Origin: Candidatus Thioglobus sp. MED-G25
GTDB taxonomy: Bacteria; Pseudomonadota; Gammaproteobacteria; Arenicellales; UBA868
Direction: 5' to 3'
DNA length: 64,000 nucleotides
Assembly (NCBI GenBank): GCA_002456995.1
Contig: NTKC01000005.1
Location: forward strand, 1 to 64,000
Under the pieces are notes generated by a model. That model was not told where the DNA came from. It saw only the letters and a list, made by a program, of their open reading frames with translations, and searched no databases. Every line of letters begins with the position of its first letter. Position 1 is the stretch's first letter. The translations under genes and the position numbers were made by a program. This document shows, in pieces, positions 52,989 through 63,386 of this stretch.

Positions 52989-53144
52989 ATGATAGACAAA
53001 GACCCCAATCACCTGAGTAGGCCAGTACGAGAAGGGAAAAGTATGGGGGAATTTGGTACGACAGATACAACAAGAACGGAAGGCAAACAAGGATGGAAAG
53101 TAAAGAAACAAACCCGTATAAAGAAATTGAAAAACCCCAAGTAG
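52989..53144 (+). CDS. tiny basic ORF of unknown function (51 aa)
   Basis: MIDKDPNHLSRPVREGKSMGEFGTTDTTRTEGKQGWKVKKQTRIKKLKNPK; upstream AAGCGGAGAGAAC resembles an RBS. Coding status unproven. Confidence 0.3.
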   Translation: MIDKDPNHLSRPVREGKSMGEFGTTDTTRTEGKQGWKVKKQTRIKKLKNPK

Positions 53145-53168
53145 AAACCAAACAGGGACGGGAACATC

Positions 53169-53309
53169 ATGGAAGAATCTGGCAAGAAATCATTTCGTAA
53201 AGCGGGACTCCGTTACGGAGCGACGCTCGACAGGATCAATGATGCCCGTACTTCAGGAAAACTAGCCTCAAGAAGCTCAAAGAAAAAGAGAATAAAACGA
53301 AAGAAGTAG
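53169..53309 (+). CDS. tiny very basic ORF of unknown function (46 aa)
   Basis: MEESGKKSFRKAGLRYGATLDRINDARTSGKLASRSSKKKRIKRKK; upstream purine-rich GGGACGGGAAC. Below the ORF-track cutoff; coding status unproven. Confidence 0.3.
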   Translation: MEESGKKSFRKAGLRYGATLDRINDARTSGKLASRSSKKKRIKRKK

Positions 53310-53459
53310 CGATCATGACTGGGATATCGAGTCAAGAGCACTATGTAGATATATCCACACAAAAAAGGGATAACGATTATGTCATTACATCTGTGTGGTT
53401 TTCTCAGGAAGCTAGGAGATCAGATGTGACTGACCTTCAGATGTTCGATCCATGCAAGT

Positions 53460-53939
53460 GTGGCAGTCCTCGTGCCTAGTTCCATTAATCGAAACCATGA
53501 GGTGTGGATGCGGGTCGCGCTCGAAGAAGCTGACGCGGCGTCAGTCAGTGGGGAGATTCCGATAGGCGCTATCGTGGTGGCCGGTGATCGGATGATTGGT
53601 CGCGGTCACAACCGATCAATTGGATTATCAGATCCGACTGGGCACGCGGAGGTGATGGCGCTCCGTGATGCGGGCGCTCGAATCGGAAACTACAGATTAC
53701 CTGAGGCGATTATGTACGTTACCCTTGAACCCTGCCCTATGTGTGCCGGAGCTCTGTTGCACGCGCGTGTCGGTACTCTGGTATTCGGTACGCGAGATCT
53801 GGAGGTCGGTGCTGCGGGTTCGGCCATGAACCTTCTTGAATCCCCCTTGGCTAATCATCGATGTCGAGTTCTTGCAGGGATACTCGAGTCCGACTGTAGG
53901 AGCCGTCTGAAGCAGTTTTTTGCTCAGCGACGACTGTAG
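53460..53939 (+). CDS. tadA: tRNA-adenosine deaminase TadA
   Basis: 159 aa; MRVALEEADAASVSGEIPIGAIVV, GHAEVMAL, TLEPCPMCAGALLHAR. Start may be the ATG at 53508. Confidence 0.95.
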   Translation: MAVLVPSSINRNHEVWMRVALEEADAASVSGEIPIGAIVVAGDRMIGRGHNRSIGLSDPTGHAEVMALRDAGARIGNYRLPEAIMYVTLEPCPMCAGALLHARVGTLVFGTRDLEVGAAGSAMNLLESPLANHRCRVLAGILESDCRSRLKQFFAQRRL

Positions 53940-53968
53940 TCACTTAGCTCTGGTGTGGTCAGATTGAA

Positions 53969-54973
53969 TTAAACGACGGACCTGGTGGAAGCTGGTTTGT
54001 CGTTGGTGCTGGACGGGAATTTACTTTGTCGTTCTTCGCGCGGGGGTTTTCCAAAAAAGTCTCGATAGCATTTGCTGAAGTGTGGCGCGGAGACGAAACC
54101 ACAGGAAAAGGCAACATCGACGATTGATCTTGGAGTTCGCAATAGAAGTTCTCGTGCTCTGCGTAGACGGAGTTGCAGGTAGTAACGGGTGGGTACGCAA
54201 TTCAGGTGTTTTTGGAATATTCGTTCTAGTTGTCGGCGGGAAATTCCGACGTGGCGGGCGAGTTCATCCAGCTTCATGGGTTCTTCAATGTTGTTTTCCA
54301 TAAGTTCGACCGTGTCGACTAACTTAGGTTGGCTAGATCCGAAACGTTGGCGAAGTGGTATCCGTTGCCGATCTTTAGAATCTCGTATTCGCTCGCAGAT
54401 GAACTGCTCAGAAATTGAAGTGGCTAATTCGGCACCGTGGTTACGGGCGACAAGAGTCAACATCATGTCTAGTGGTGCAGTACCACCCGAACAGGTATAG
54501 CGTTCCCGATCAAGTTCAAAGAGTTCCGAGGACACAATTAGTTCCGGGAATTCATCGTGCATATCAAAAATGTTTTCCCAGTGGATGGTGCATCGGTAGC
54601 CGTTGAGTAGTCCAGTGCGGGCTAGAAGATAACTCCCTGTACAGATACCACCAATAATTATTTTGCGACGAATCAGAGGTTTTAACTGAGAGACGACGAT
54701 CTGATCCCAGGCACTATCCAATGTCGTACCGGCGCAAAGAAACAACGCATCGAGTTGTTCTCGTCCACTTAGTTTTGAAACCGGTGTTAGATTAATTCCA
54801 CTGCTTGACCTAACCTCCCCGCCATCGAAACCAAAAAGAGAGTACTCATAGAGGTTGCGACCACTGATCCTGTTGGCCATGCGCAACGGTTCTATAGCAG
54901 AAGACAACGCGATCAGCGTGAAGTCTGGACACAACAAAAACCCGAATCGTGTCGGCGTAAGGTTTGTGCTCAT
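53969..54973 (-). CDS. GlxA family transcriptional regulator (DJ-1/PfpI domain plus AraC HTH)
   Basis: 334 aa; RFGFLLCPDFTLIALSSAIEPLRMANR, GICTGSYLLARTGLL, ELARHVGISRRQLERIFQKHL...SIVDVAFSCGFVSAPHFSKCYRDFFGKPPRE. Confidence 0.93.
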   Translation of the reverse strand: MSTNLTPTRFGFLLCPDFTLIALSSAIEPLRMANRISGRNLYEYSLFGFDGGEVRSSSGINLTPVSKLSGREQLDALFLCAGTTLDSAWDQIVVSQLKPLIRRKIIIGGICTGSYLLARTGLLNGYRCTIHWENIFDMHDEFPELIVSSELFELDRERYTCSGGTAPLDMMLTLVARNHGAELATSISEQFICERIRDSKDRQRIPLRQRFGSSQPKLVDTVELMENNIEEPMKLDELARHVGISRRQLERIFQKHLNCVPTRYYLQLRLRRARELLLRTPRSIVDVAFSCGFVSAPHFSKCYRDFFGKPPREERQSKFPSSTNDKPASTRSVV

Positions 54974-55114
54974 CGAGATTCTGTTCCGTAGGACTATAGG
55001 TATACGAGGAGTGTGGTATTTAACGAATTGAGATTAGGCAATACAAGGTTCAGACGGAACTGGTAGGATTATGATGTTGATATTGTCCAGTAGCTAATGT
55101 GCCAAGGGGGGCAG

Positions 55115-58100
55115 ATGAAACTGCGAAACGTTGCGCTCGATGACAAGTATACGCTTGAAAAGGGTCAAATATTTGTGTCCGGTATTCAGGCGCTGGTTCG
55201 GCTCCCTATGCTCCAGTCGCAGAAAGATCAGGCTATTGGGCTTAACACTGCAGGTTTTGTGACGGGATACCGTGGTTCTCCCCTAGGTGGCCTGGACCAG
55301 CAACTTTTCCTTGCTCAAGAACACTTGACCCGGGAGCGAGTTAAGTTTGCGCCCGCAGTTAACGAGGATCTGGGTGCAACGGCAGTCTGGGGGACTCAGC
55401 AGGCCAATTTGGGTGGTGATGGGTTATATGATGGCGTGTTTGCGATGTGGTACGCAAAGGGTCCTGGTGTAGACCGTTCGGGTGATGCGATACGTCATGG
55501 AAATTTAGCAGGAACGTCCCCTAATGGTGGAGTGCTGCTGTTACTCGGGGATGATCATGCCTGTGAATCGTCGACCACAGCCCACCAGAGTGAGTATTCG
55601 CTGGTTAATGCGATGGTACCAGTTCTCAATCCAGCTGGAGTTCAGGATATTCTAGATTATGGGCTCTACGGCTGGTCATTATCTCGCTACAGCGGTTGCT
55701 GGGTAGGCCTTAAGTGCGTACATGACACAGTGGAGGCATCCGCCTCTGTTTCGGTGTCTGTTGACCGAATTCAAACCGAGGTGCCTGAGAACTTTATTTT
55801 GCCCAGTGGCGGGGTACACATTCGTTGGCCCGACGGATTTCTTGAGCAGGAGGAACGACTTCACCGGTATAAGCTCGAGGCAGTCAATGCTTTCGCTCGC
55901 ACCAATCGAATAGATCGCCAGATTATGGGTGATTCCAATGCCCATACGGGTATCGTGACTACTGGCAAATCCTACCTGGATGTCAGGCGCGCGTTGTTAG
56001 AGCTCAATATCGACGAAGTTCGGGCAAAAACCCTGGGCCTGAAACTCTATAAAGTCGGAATGTCCTGGCCTCTTGAGCCAAATGGGATCCGCAGCTTCAC
56101 GCAGGGCCTGAAACGACTTATCGTTGTTGAAGAAAAGCGTGGTCTTATCGAGCAGCAGATTCGTGAAATTCTCTACGGTGTGTCCAATGCACCGACTATC
56201 GTTGGCAAACTCGCTGAAAACGGGGAGAGTTTGTTTCCAGCGCACGGGCGACTGGAAGCGATGGATATAGCGCTGTCGATAGGCGAGCGATTGGCCAGTA
56301 CGACCAATAACCAAGAACTTATTACACAGATCGAGACGCTTAGGGCGCGCCAAACACGGGACAGCTTAAGGTCGCCAGAGATGATTCGTACACCCTATTT
56401 TTGTGCCGGGTGTCCGCATAACAGCTCTACCGTAGTACCCGATGGAAGTCGGGCTATGGCTGGTATAGGTTGCCATTTCATGTCAGTGTGGATGGACAGA
56501 AATACCGCTGGTTTTACTCAGATGGGGGCGGAAGGATCCAGTTGGATTGGGGAAAGTCCCTTTAGTGGGACAAAGCATGTTTTTCAGAATATTGGCGACG
56601 GCACTTATTTCCATTCTGGAATTCTTGCGGTCCGTGCCAGCGTAACAGCGGGTGTCAATATTACCTACAAGATACTCCACAACGATGCGGTTGCAATGAC
56701 CGGTGGTCAGCGCGTAGATGGTTCGTTGGATCCGGCGATCATCACGCGCCAGGTCCATGCAGAGGGGGTCAGGCGAATTGCGGTTGTGTCGGATGACCCA
56801 AAGAAATATTCAAAAGCCCTTCAATGGGCACCCGGCACCACATTCCATCATCGGGATCAGCTGGATCAAGTACAGCGCGACATGCGTGAAGTTACTGGCA
56901 CCAGTGTAATTGTTTACGATCAGACCTGTGCGGCGGAAAAACGTCGTCGCCGTCGTCGGGGTGAAATGACTATCCCTGATAAGCGGTTGTTTATCAATGA
57001 AGCTGTTTGCGAAGGCTGTGGCGATTGTGGAACTCAATCAAATTGTGTCGCTTTGGTGCCTGTAGAGACGGAATTTGGGCGGAAAAGGGCGATAAACCAG
57101 TCGACCTGTAACATGGATTATTCCTGTCAGTCTGGTTTTTGCCCGAGTTTTGTAACGGTGATTGGGGGGTCTCTTAAAAAAGGGCATAGTAACACTGGAT
57201 TTCAGGCGCTGGCGGACTCTTTGTTACTGGAACCTGAAGTGACGCCTATTAGAGGGCATTACAGTATTCTGCTGACAGGTATAGGGGGAACGGGTGTCGT
57301 CACTGTCGGTGCGATATTGGGCATGGCTGCCCATCTCGCCGGTAAGGGTTGTTCCGTGTTGGATATGGCTGGTCTGGCCCAAAAAGGGGGCGCTGTTACC
57401 AGCCATATTGTCCTCGCAGAGAAACCGGAGGATATCAACGCCACTCATGTTGCTGACAGTGGCACAGACCTTTTGCTCGGCTGCGATATTGTGACCTCTG
57501 CTTCTGATGAAAGCGTAAAGAAATTGAGATCAGGAACAGTCGCTGTCGTTAATACGCATCAGCAGATGTCAGGTGATTTTATTAAGGATCCAGACACTCA
57601 ATTCCCATTAGAGAAACTGTTGTCTTCCATTCGAGATTGTGTCGGAAGTTCTCTTCATACAATCGATTCAACGGCGGTTGCTACAGCAGCTTTTGGGGAA
57701 TCAATTGCCGGAAATTTGATGATTTTGGGTTTTGGGTACCAGCTTGGAGGTATACCTGTACCTTCGGTTGCAATTGAAAAAGCTATTGAACTCAACGGAC
57801 AGGCGGTCCAGATGAATGTTCAGGCATTTCGAATGGGCCGGGCGGCTGCAGCTAAGCCTGATGAAGTTACACGCTTGCTGAGCTCTTTTCCGGCCAGTCA
57901 ACCAGTCGCTGTCGACGAAACTGTTGCCCAAACAGTGGAGCGGTTGGAAAGTCATTTGGTGACTTATCAGAGCAAAGGATATGCCAGACGTTATCGTGCG
58001 CTTGTGGACGCCGTACAAACTGTCGAATCTGGCATTAAAGGAACTGATCTTTGGCTTACACTTGCGGTTGCACAGTCCTACCATAAGTTATTGGCTGTTA

Positions 58101-58579
58101 AAGACGAATATGAAGTCGCTCGCTTGTACACGGACAAGCGCTTTAAGGAAAGCTTAGAGTCCACGTTCGAGGGGTCGTATCGACTAAAGGTGAATTTAGC
58201 ACCACCTATCATGTCAAAGCCAAATCGAAAAAATAACACGATTCAAAAAAGAGCGTTCGGCGGTTGGATATTCCCGCTATTCAGACTAATGGCTTTATCG
58301 CGTCGCATACGTGGAACTGTGCTTGACCCATTTCGATACAGTAAGGATAGGGTGTTTGATCAGCAGTTGGTCAGGGACTACGAACAGACTGTTAGCAATC
58401 TGTGTGCCGGACTATCTGCTAGCAACCTCGATGCAGCGATTGAGATTGCTTTATTGCCACAATCTATTCGAGGATTTGGGCATATCAAGAGCGCTAATGC
58501 GAGCAAAGCGCAGACGACGGCAGAAAAACTTTGGTCCGAGTTTGAGATGCTACCGGTTGATGTGGAGAACGCTGCCTGA
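55115..58579 (+). CDS. fused indolepyruvate ferredoxin oxidoreductase
   Basis: About 1154 aa from ATG at 55115; TGYRGSPLGGLDQQL, CAGCPHNSSTVVPDGSRAMAGIGCH, CEGCGDCGTQSNC Fe-S site, GIGGTGVVTVGAILGMAAH gamma domain. Confidence 0.93.
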   Translation: MKLRNVALDDKYTLEKGQIFVSGIQALVRLPMLQSQKDQAIGLNTAGFVTGYRGSPLGGLDQQLFLAQEHLTRERVKFAPAVNEDLGATAVWGTQQANLGGDGLYDGVFAMWYAKGPGVDRSGDAIRHGNLAGTSPNGGVLLLLGDDHACESSTTAHQSEYSLVNAMVPVLNPAGVQDILDYGLYGWSLSRYSGCWVGLKCVHDTVEASASVSVSVDRIQTEVPENFILPSGGVHIRWPDGFLEQEERLHRYKLEAVNAFARTNRIDRQIMGDSNAHTGIVTTGKSYLDVRRALLELNIDEVRAKTLGLKLYKVGMSWPLEPNGIRSFTQGLKRLIVVEEKRGLIEQQIREILYGVSNAPTIVGKLAENGESLFPAHGRLEAMDIALSIGERLASTTNNQELITQIETLRARQTRDSLRSPEMIRTPYFCAGCPHNSSTVVPDGSRAMAGIGCHFMSVWMDRNTAGFTQMGAEGSSWIGESPFSGTKHVFQNIGDGTYFHSGILAVRASVTAGVNITYKILHNDAVAMTGGQRVDGSLDPAIITRQVHAEGVRRIAVVSDDPKKYSKALQWAPGTTFHHRDQLDQVQRDMREVTGTSVIVYDQTCAAEKRRRRRRGEMTIPDKRLFINEAVCEGCGDCGTQSNCVALVPVETEFGRKRAINQSTCNMDYSCQSGFCPSFVTVIGGSLKKGHSNTGFQALADSLLLEPEVTPIRGHYSILLTGIGGTGVVTVGAILGMAAHLAGKGCSVLDMAGLAQKGGAVTSHIVLAEKPEDINATHVADSGTDLLLGCDIVTSASDESVKKLRSGTVAVVNTHQQMSGDFIKDPDTQFPLEKLLSSIRDCVGSSLHTIDSTAVATAAFGESIAGNLMILGFGYQLGGIPVPSVAIEKAIELNGQAVQMNVQAFRMGRAAAAKPDEVTRLLSSFPASQPVAVDETVAQTVERLESHLVTYQSKGYARRYRALVDAVQTVESGIKGTDLWLTLAVAQSYHKLLAVKDEYEVARLYTDKRFKESLESTFEGSYRLKVNLAPPIMSKPNRKNNTIQKRAFGGWIFPLFRLMALSRRIRGTVLDPFRYSKDRVFDQQLVRDYEQTVSNLCAGLSASNLDAAIEIALLPQSIRGFGHIKSANASKAQTTAEKLWSEFEMLPVDVENAA

Positions 58580-58602
58580 CGAATGCAATTCCGGTAATCA
58601 GG

Positions 58603-59625
58603 CTATTGGCTTAAAGCGAGTCGGAAAGCGTCAGCTGAGCGATAGATCGCGGTTTCATCAATATCCAGATGGGTTACCAGTCTGATTGGATTGTACTCAC
58701 AGGAGATTAGAATACCTTCGTTTCGAAGTCTGGATGTTAGCTCGGGGACAACAACTTCGGGCACGGTTACAAAGACCATATTTGTTCGTTCCCTTGGTTT
58801 GTCAACAGTCAACCCATCAATTTGATCAAGTAACGTTGAGAGGAGAAGTGCATTTTTATGGTCGTGGGACAGTCGTTCAATATTGTGTTCGAGTGCGTAG
58901 AGCCCTGCCGATGCCACGATGCCGGCTTGCCGCCAGCCTCCTCCCAACACCTTTCTCCAGCGTCTGGCGTCCCGAATAAATTTCTTGGTCCCGCAGAGGA
59001 CTGACCCCATCGGGGCACCCAGGCCTTTCGAAAGGCAGGCTGATATGGAATCAAACTGTTGGGCAATTTGATGTGGTGGGACGTTCTGTTTGATAGCCGC
59101 ATTGAATAAGCGTGCACCATCTAGATGTAGCGACAATCCATGGTGTCGCGCCAGTGAGGTCGCCTCTTCAAGATAGCTAATGGGGAGAGGATGGCCGAAA
59201 AAAGTATTTTCCAGGCAGAATAGCCGAGTTGTAGCGTAGTGAAAGTCATCTGGTTTGATCGCAGCCTCGACTTTGTTCAAATCGATGGTGCCGTCGTGAT
59301 TGTTTTCAATTGGTTGTGGCTGAATGCTGGCTAAAACGGCTCCGCCCCCGCCTTCTTCACGGTAGCTGTGTGCCTGGTTACCCGCAATGTACTCGTCTCC
59401 GCGCTGACAATGGCTTAGCAGGGCTAGGAGGTTGCTCTGGGTGCCACTTGTCACGAAAAGTGCAGATTCTGTTTTCAATAAATCGGCTGCTTTGGCCTCG
59501 AGAGTAGTGGCCGTTGGATCTTCCCCATAAACATCATCGCCGACATCAGCATTCAGCATTGCCTCGCGCATGCCAACACTGGGCTTAGTGACAGTATCAC
59601 TTCTCAGGTCAACTACAGGTTCCAA
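58603..59625 (-). CDS. low-specificity L-threonine aldolase-like PLP enzyme
   Basis: 340 aa; DLRSDTVTKPSVGMREAM, DVYGEDPT, LHLDGARLFNAA, SACLSKGLGAPMGSVLCG. Confidence 0.93.
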   Translation of the reverse strand: MEPVVDLRSDTVTKPSVGMREAMLNADVGDDVYGEDPTATTLEAKAADLLKTESALFVTSGTQSNLLALLSHCQRGDEYIAGNQAHSYREEGGGGAVLASIQPQPIENNHDGTIDLNKVEAAIKPDDFHYATTRLFCLENTFFGHPLPISYLEEATSLARHHGLSLHLDGARLFNAAIKQNVPPHQIAQQFDSISACLSKGLGAPMGSVLCGTKKFIRDARRWRKVLGGGWRQAGIVASAGLYALEHNIERLSHDHKNALLLSTLLDQIDGLTVDKPRERTNMVFVTVPEVVVPELTSRLRNEGILISCEYNPIRLVTHLDIDETAIYRSADAFRLALSQ

Positions 59626-59811
59626 TGCGAAATACCATTGCTAGTTTTGGGCGTAACTAACGCCCCGATATAAGTGGGTAATTTATCACAGGGCTTGCGC
59701 AATCGCATGGTGCTGGGGAATCACAGATTGGATTAAGATACGTGTTGGCAGGTGCGGTAGCAATTGTGGATACTATGCACTAACAGAATGTTTTCCCTAA
59801 AAGGAGGCGTA

Positions 59812-60294
59812 ATGGCGATCCAGATTGGCGCAACAATACCGGATGTGGAGCTTAAGGTTATGGGTAAAGAACGACCGGAGTCGGTTCAGACTGGTGAACT
59901 CTTTCAGGGTAAACGAGTGGTGTTGTTTGCACTACCAGGCGCATTTACCCCTACGTGCTCGAAATCTCATCTGCCAGGTTATATTGAGTTATCCGATCAA
60001 ATTCGTGACAAAGGTGTAGATCTAATTATTTGTCTTTCAGTAAACGATGCGTGGGTTATGGCTGCCTGGGGAGATGTTCACGGCGCAGGTGAGCGGGTGA
60101 TGATGCTGGCAGATGGTAATGCAGAATTTACCAGAGCTATCGGATTGGACTCAGATTTATCCGGTTCGGGTTTTGGTGTTCGCTCCCTGCGATATTCAAT
60201 TGTTGTGAATGATGGTGTTATTACAAATTTGAATGTTGAAGAGCCTCGAAAATTCGAGGTTAGTGATGCGAAAAGCATGTTGGCATTGTTGTAA
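59812..60294 (+). CDS. peroxiredoxin (Prx5-type redoxin)
   Basis: MAIQIGATIPDVELKVMG; ALPGAFTPTCSKSHLPGY with peroxidatic Cys; start at 59812 follows AGGAGG. Confidence 0.93.
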   Translation: MAIQIGATIPDVELKVMGKERPESVQTGELFQGKRVVLFALPGAFTPTCSKSHLPGYIELSDQIRDKGVDLIICLSVNDAWVMAAWGDVHGAGERVMMLADGNAEFTRAIGLDSDLSGSGFGVRSLRYSIVVNDGVITNLNVEEPRKFEVSDAKSMLALL

Positions 60295-60681
<387 letters not shown>

Positions 60682-60760
60682 TTATATTGAATAAGATATC
60701 GGCAAATGCCAAACCAGTTGTTTTCGCGGTGTTGCGTAATTGTTCCCTCTGGCGGTATCG

Positions 60761-61717
60761 ATGAGTGAACCGGTAAAGATCGGAGTTGTCGGAGTTGGAT
60801 ATCTCGGCTCTATACATGCTCAAATTTACACCCGGCTATCCGATGTGACGCTAGTTGGCGTCAACGACTTGGATTCAGATGTGGGAAAGCGGGTCGCAGT
60901 TGACTGCGAATGTGACTTTTATAGTAACGTGGATCAACTGGCCGATTCCGTAGACGCTGTCAGTGTGGTAGTACCAACTTCCTGTCATCGGGAGGTCTCG
61001 TTGCCTTTTCTGTCCAAGGGAATTCCCGTATTGTTGGAGAAGCCGGTGGCGCATACCCTGGATGATGCCCGATTAATAGTGAATGAAGCCGAGCAGAGTG
61101 GTGCCATTCTCCAGATAGGGCACCTCGAGCGATTCAATGCCGGAGTTGTCCGCCTTCACGAAGAACTGGATCGTCCACGTTTTATAGAAGTGCATAGGCT
61201 GAGCGAATTTGTAGAGAGAGCCACAGACGTTGACGTGGTAACTGATCTCATGATCCATGATATCGACATCGTGCTCTCTTTGGTTCAATCAGAGTTGAAG
61301 TATGTTTCTGCGGTCGGTGCTAGCGTAGTGACAAACCATGTTGATATTGCGAATGCACGTCTTGAATTCGAGAATGGTGCTATCGCGAACGTCACGGCAA
61401 GTAGGGTCTCAGTAAAGAGATTCAGAAGGATTCGGGTATTCGCCGATGCTTGTTATCTAGCTTTGAATTTTGAAGATCAGCAGATTGAGATCTCTCGCCC
61501 TGGGAAACGGCCGGCAGATGGAGGGTTCGCACCAATTATCAACTCTTCTATCCAAGTTGAACCGACCCCACCACTGGATTCTGAACTGGCCCACTTCGTA
61601 GATTGTGTCCGACAAGGTAAGCAACCGATGGTGACGGGCAGCGATGGATTACAAGCATTAAAGGTCGCCTACGACGTACGTGAAAAGATTGACAAATCGC
61701 TTCATTCACTTGATTAG
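60761..61717 (+). CDS. Gfo/Idh/MocA family oxidoreductase
   Basis: MSEPVKIGVVGVGYLGSIHAQIY Rossmann motif, PVLLEKPVAHTLDDA (EKP motif). Confidence 0.92.
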   Translation: MSEPVKIGVVGVGYLGSIHAQIYTRLSDVTLVGVNDLDSDVGKRVAVDCECDFYSNVDQLADSVDAVSVVVPTSCHREVSLPFLSKGIPVLLEKPVAHTLDDARLIVNEAEQSGAILQIGHLERFNAGVVRLHEELDRPRFIEVHRLSEFVERATDVDVVTDLMIHDIDIVLSLVQSELKYVSAVGASVVTNHVDIANARLEFENGAIANVTASRVSVKRFRRIRVFADACYLALNFEDQQIEISRPGKRPADGGFAPIINSSIQVEPTPPLDSELAHFVDCVRQGKQPMVTGSDGLQALKVAYDVREKIDKSLHSLD

Positions 61718-62216
61718 GCGTGCAACAATAGTGGGATTGTATTTTGTGGTGGTTAGTGGTGTTGCTGGTCAGGAGATCAGAGCAGACTGCTCTAACGACG
61801 CCTCATTTTGGGCCGCGATGGAGCAGGTTTGGGTGGAATTTAGGTCCGAAGAAGAGATGCCGTTAGTCATCGCTGCATGGGTGGCGAAATCTCCAGAGCA
61901 AAGAGCACGAGGCTTCCAAGGGGTCTGTCCTGGTTTGGTTACTGAACGGTCTCTCCTTTTTTCTTTTCCAGTACCGGTTCACGCAAACTTCCACATGACT
62001 GGTGTGATGGTACCGTTGGATATTGCGTTTATAGACGTGTCCAGACAGGTAATCGGTATTCAACTCATGGCGCTCCAAGAATCAAATCAGCCGATGAGGT
62101 ATTACCGTCCTAACGCGAAAATTCACTTTGCACTTGAGACAGCGTCTGGACGCCTTGACCAACTCAGGCTAAATCCAACTCTGTGGCGTATGCGGGTATC
62201 GAACAGAAATAACTGA
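61680..62216 (+). CDS. exported DUF192 family protein
   Basis: 178 aa; signal peptide, SPEQRARGFQGV, FHMTGVMVPLDIAFID; overlaps the 3' end of the preceding gene by 38 nt. Confidence 0.88.
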   Translation: MKRLTNRFIHLIRRATIVGLYFVVVSGVAGQEIRADCSNDASFWAAMEQVWVEFRSEEEMPLVIAAWVAKSPEQRARGFQGVCPGLVTERSLLFSFPVPVHANFHMTGVMVPLDIAFIDVSRQVIGIQLMALQESNQPMRYYRPNAKIHFALETASGRLDQLRLNPTLWRMRVSNRNN

Positions 62217-62237
62217 TAGTCATCGACAACAGCGAAT

Positions 62238-63008
62238 TCACGCGATGGGCTGCAACTGGAAGTTAAGGCGATTTTCACCCAAGATTGTTCCTTCTGGGTC
62301 ATAAGACCGTTCAACAAGTTGAACCTGGTTCTGTTGGTCCACTAGAAGTACTGTTGAACTGCGCGTTCCGTAAACGGGTCCTTTGATAAATATTGCGGAC
62401 TGTGCTGCCGGTAGATCTGGTGAACAACCGGAGTTCCTGGCATCTATTCCTTTAGCCGGCGTACGATTGGATAACAGCTCAAAAAATGTATCCGATCTGA
62501 AGCTGCGATTTAAGATTGTTTTGAAAAGCTGCTTGCCATAGACGATTTTATGCCAAGGTGAATTTAAAAGACTATTACTAAGCCCTGAAATTCCAGATGG
62601 AATCCGACGAGGAGCACTGGCCCGGTTGGAATCCCACCACAAAGTAGTAATGTTTCCGGAAATAACGTTGACACCTGGGTAGCGTTGAAGTTGGTCGTGG
62701 TTCCGAAGGTGAGAATCTGCAGGTTCAGTTTTTTGCCGAAGCCAATCGAGCGCCAGCATGCCGCGTGAATAGTCGGATCTCACTGTGACAGTTGGTTCTT
62801 GAAAATTCGTAACGGCTGCAAATAAACCCTGAAGATTAAGTCCAAACCAGGTTCCTCCTGCCGTGAGGTCTCTTCCTGCAGCGATTGTCGGATGGTCGTG
62901 CCAGAAAGATAAGCTTTGCGTGGGTCGGGAGTGATATTCTTCCCTATTCGCAATGATAATCAGCGGGTAGCATGAGTGGACATCTTTTGCGACCAGAATC
63001 AGGCACAT
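62238..63008 (-). CDS. NRDE (TANGO2-like) family protein
   Basis: MCLILVAKDVHSCYPLIIIANREEYHSRPTQSLSFW...GRDLTAGGTWFGLN; internal start at 63008 preferred over 63131. Confidence 0.92.
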   Translation of the reverse strand: MCLILVAKDVHSCYPLIIIANREEYHSRPTQSLSFWHDHPTIAAGRDLTAGGTWFGLNLQGLFAAVTNFQEPTVTVRSDYSRGMLALDWLRQKTEPADSHLRNHDQLQRYPGVNVISGNITTLWWDSNRASAPRRIPSGISGLSNSLLNSPWHKIVYGKQLFKTILNRSFRSDTFFELLSNRTPAKGIDARNSGCSPDLPAAQSAIFIKGPVYGTRSSTVLLVDQQNQVQLVERSYDPEGTILGENRLNFQLQPIA

Positions 63009-63019
63009 TGACTGTGCCC

Positions 63020-63328
63020 TTACGAGGGTCGGGTTGCGCCTGGTAACGGTATGACTGGAGGATCTCCGGGTCGGTAGATAATTCCGATTCGACCGATGAG
63101 TTGTATCGATGTCGCCGTAGTACTGGCACACAACCGATGAAGCATAGTTTGTTTGTCTAGACGACTACCTGCTGGCAATTTTATTTTTACGAGTTCATGC
63201 GCTGTTAGGGCTGAGTCTAGTTCTTTGGTGACACCCTTGGTAAGGCCTGAAAGTCCAACGGTGATGACTGAGCGTTTGTGGTGGGCCAAGCCTCTTAAGT
63301 GTCTGATTTGGGTTCCGGTCAGTTTCAT
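63020..63328 (-). CDS. yhbY: YhbY (CRM domain) ribosome-associated RNA-binding protein
   Basis: MKLTGTQIRHLRGLAHHKRSVITVGLSGLTKGVTKELDSALTAHELVKIKL; divergent from rlmE. Confidence 0.94.
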   Translation of the reverse strand: MKLTGTQIRHLRGLAHHKRSVITVGLSGLTKGVTKELDSALTAHELVKIKLPAGSRLDKQTMLHRLCASTTATSIQLIGRIGIIYRPGDPPVIPLPGATRPS

Positions 63329-63386
63329 TACTGGGTTATGGTATAGCCTCCAGCGAATTACGACCACCTTAGTGATGACTTAATTT

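Noticed and set aside
60244-60259. CCTCGAA-AA-TTCGAGG palindrome in the peroxiredoxin gene
   Set aside because: Only 7-bp arms within a CDS; not exceptional.
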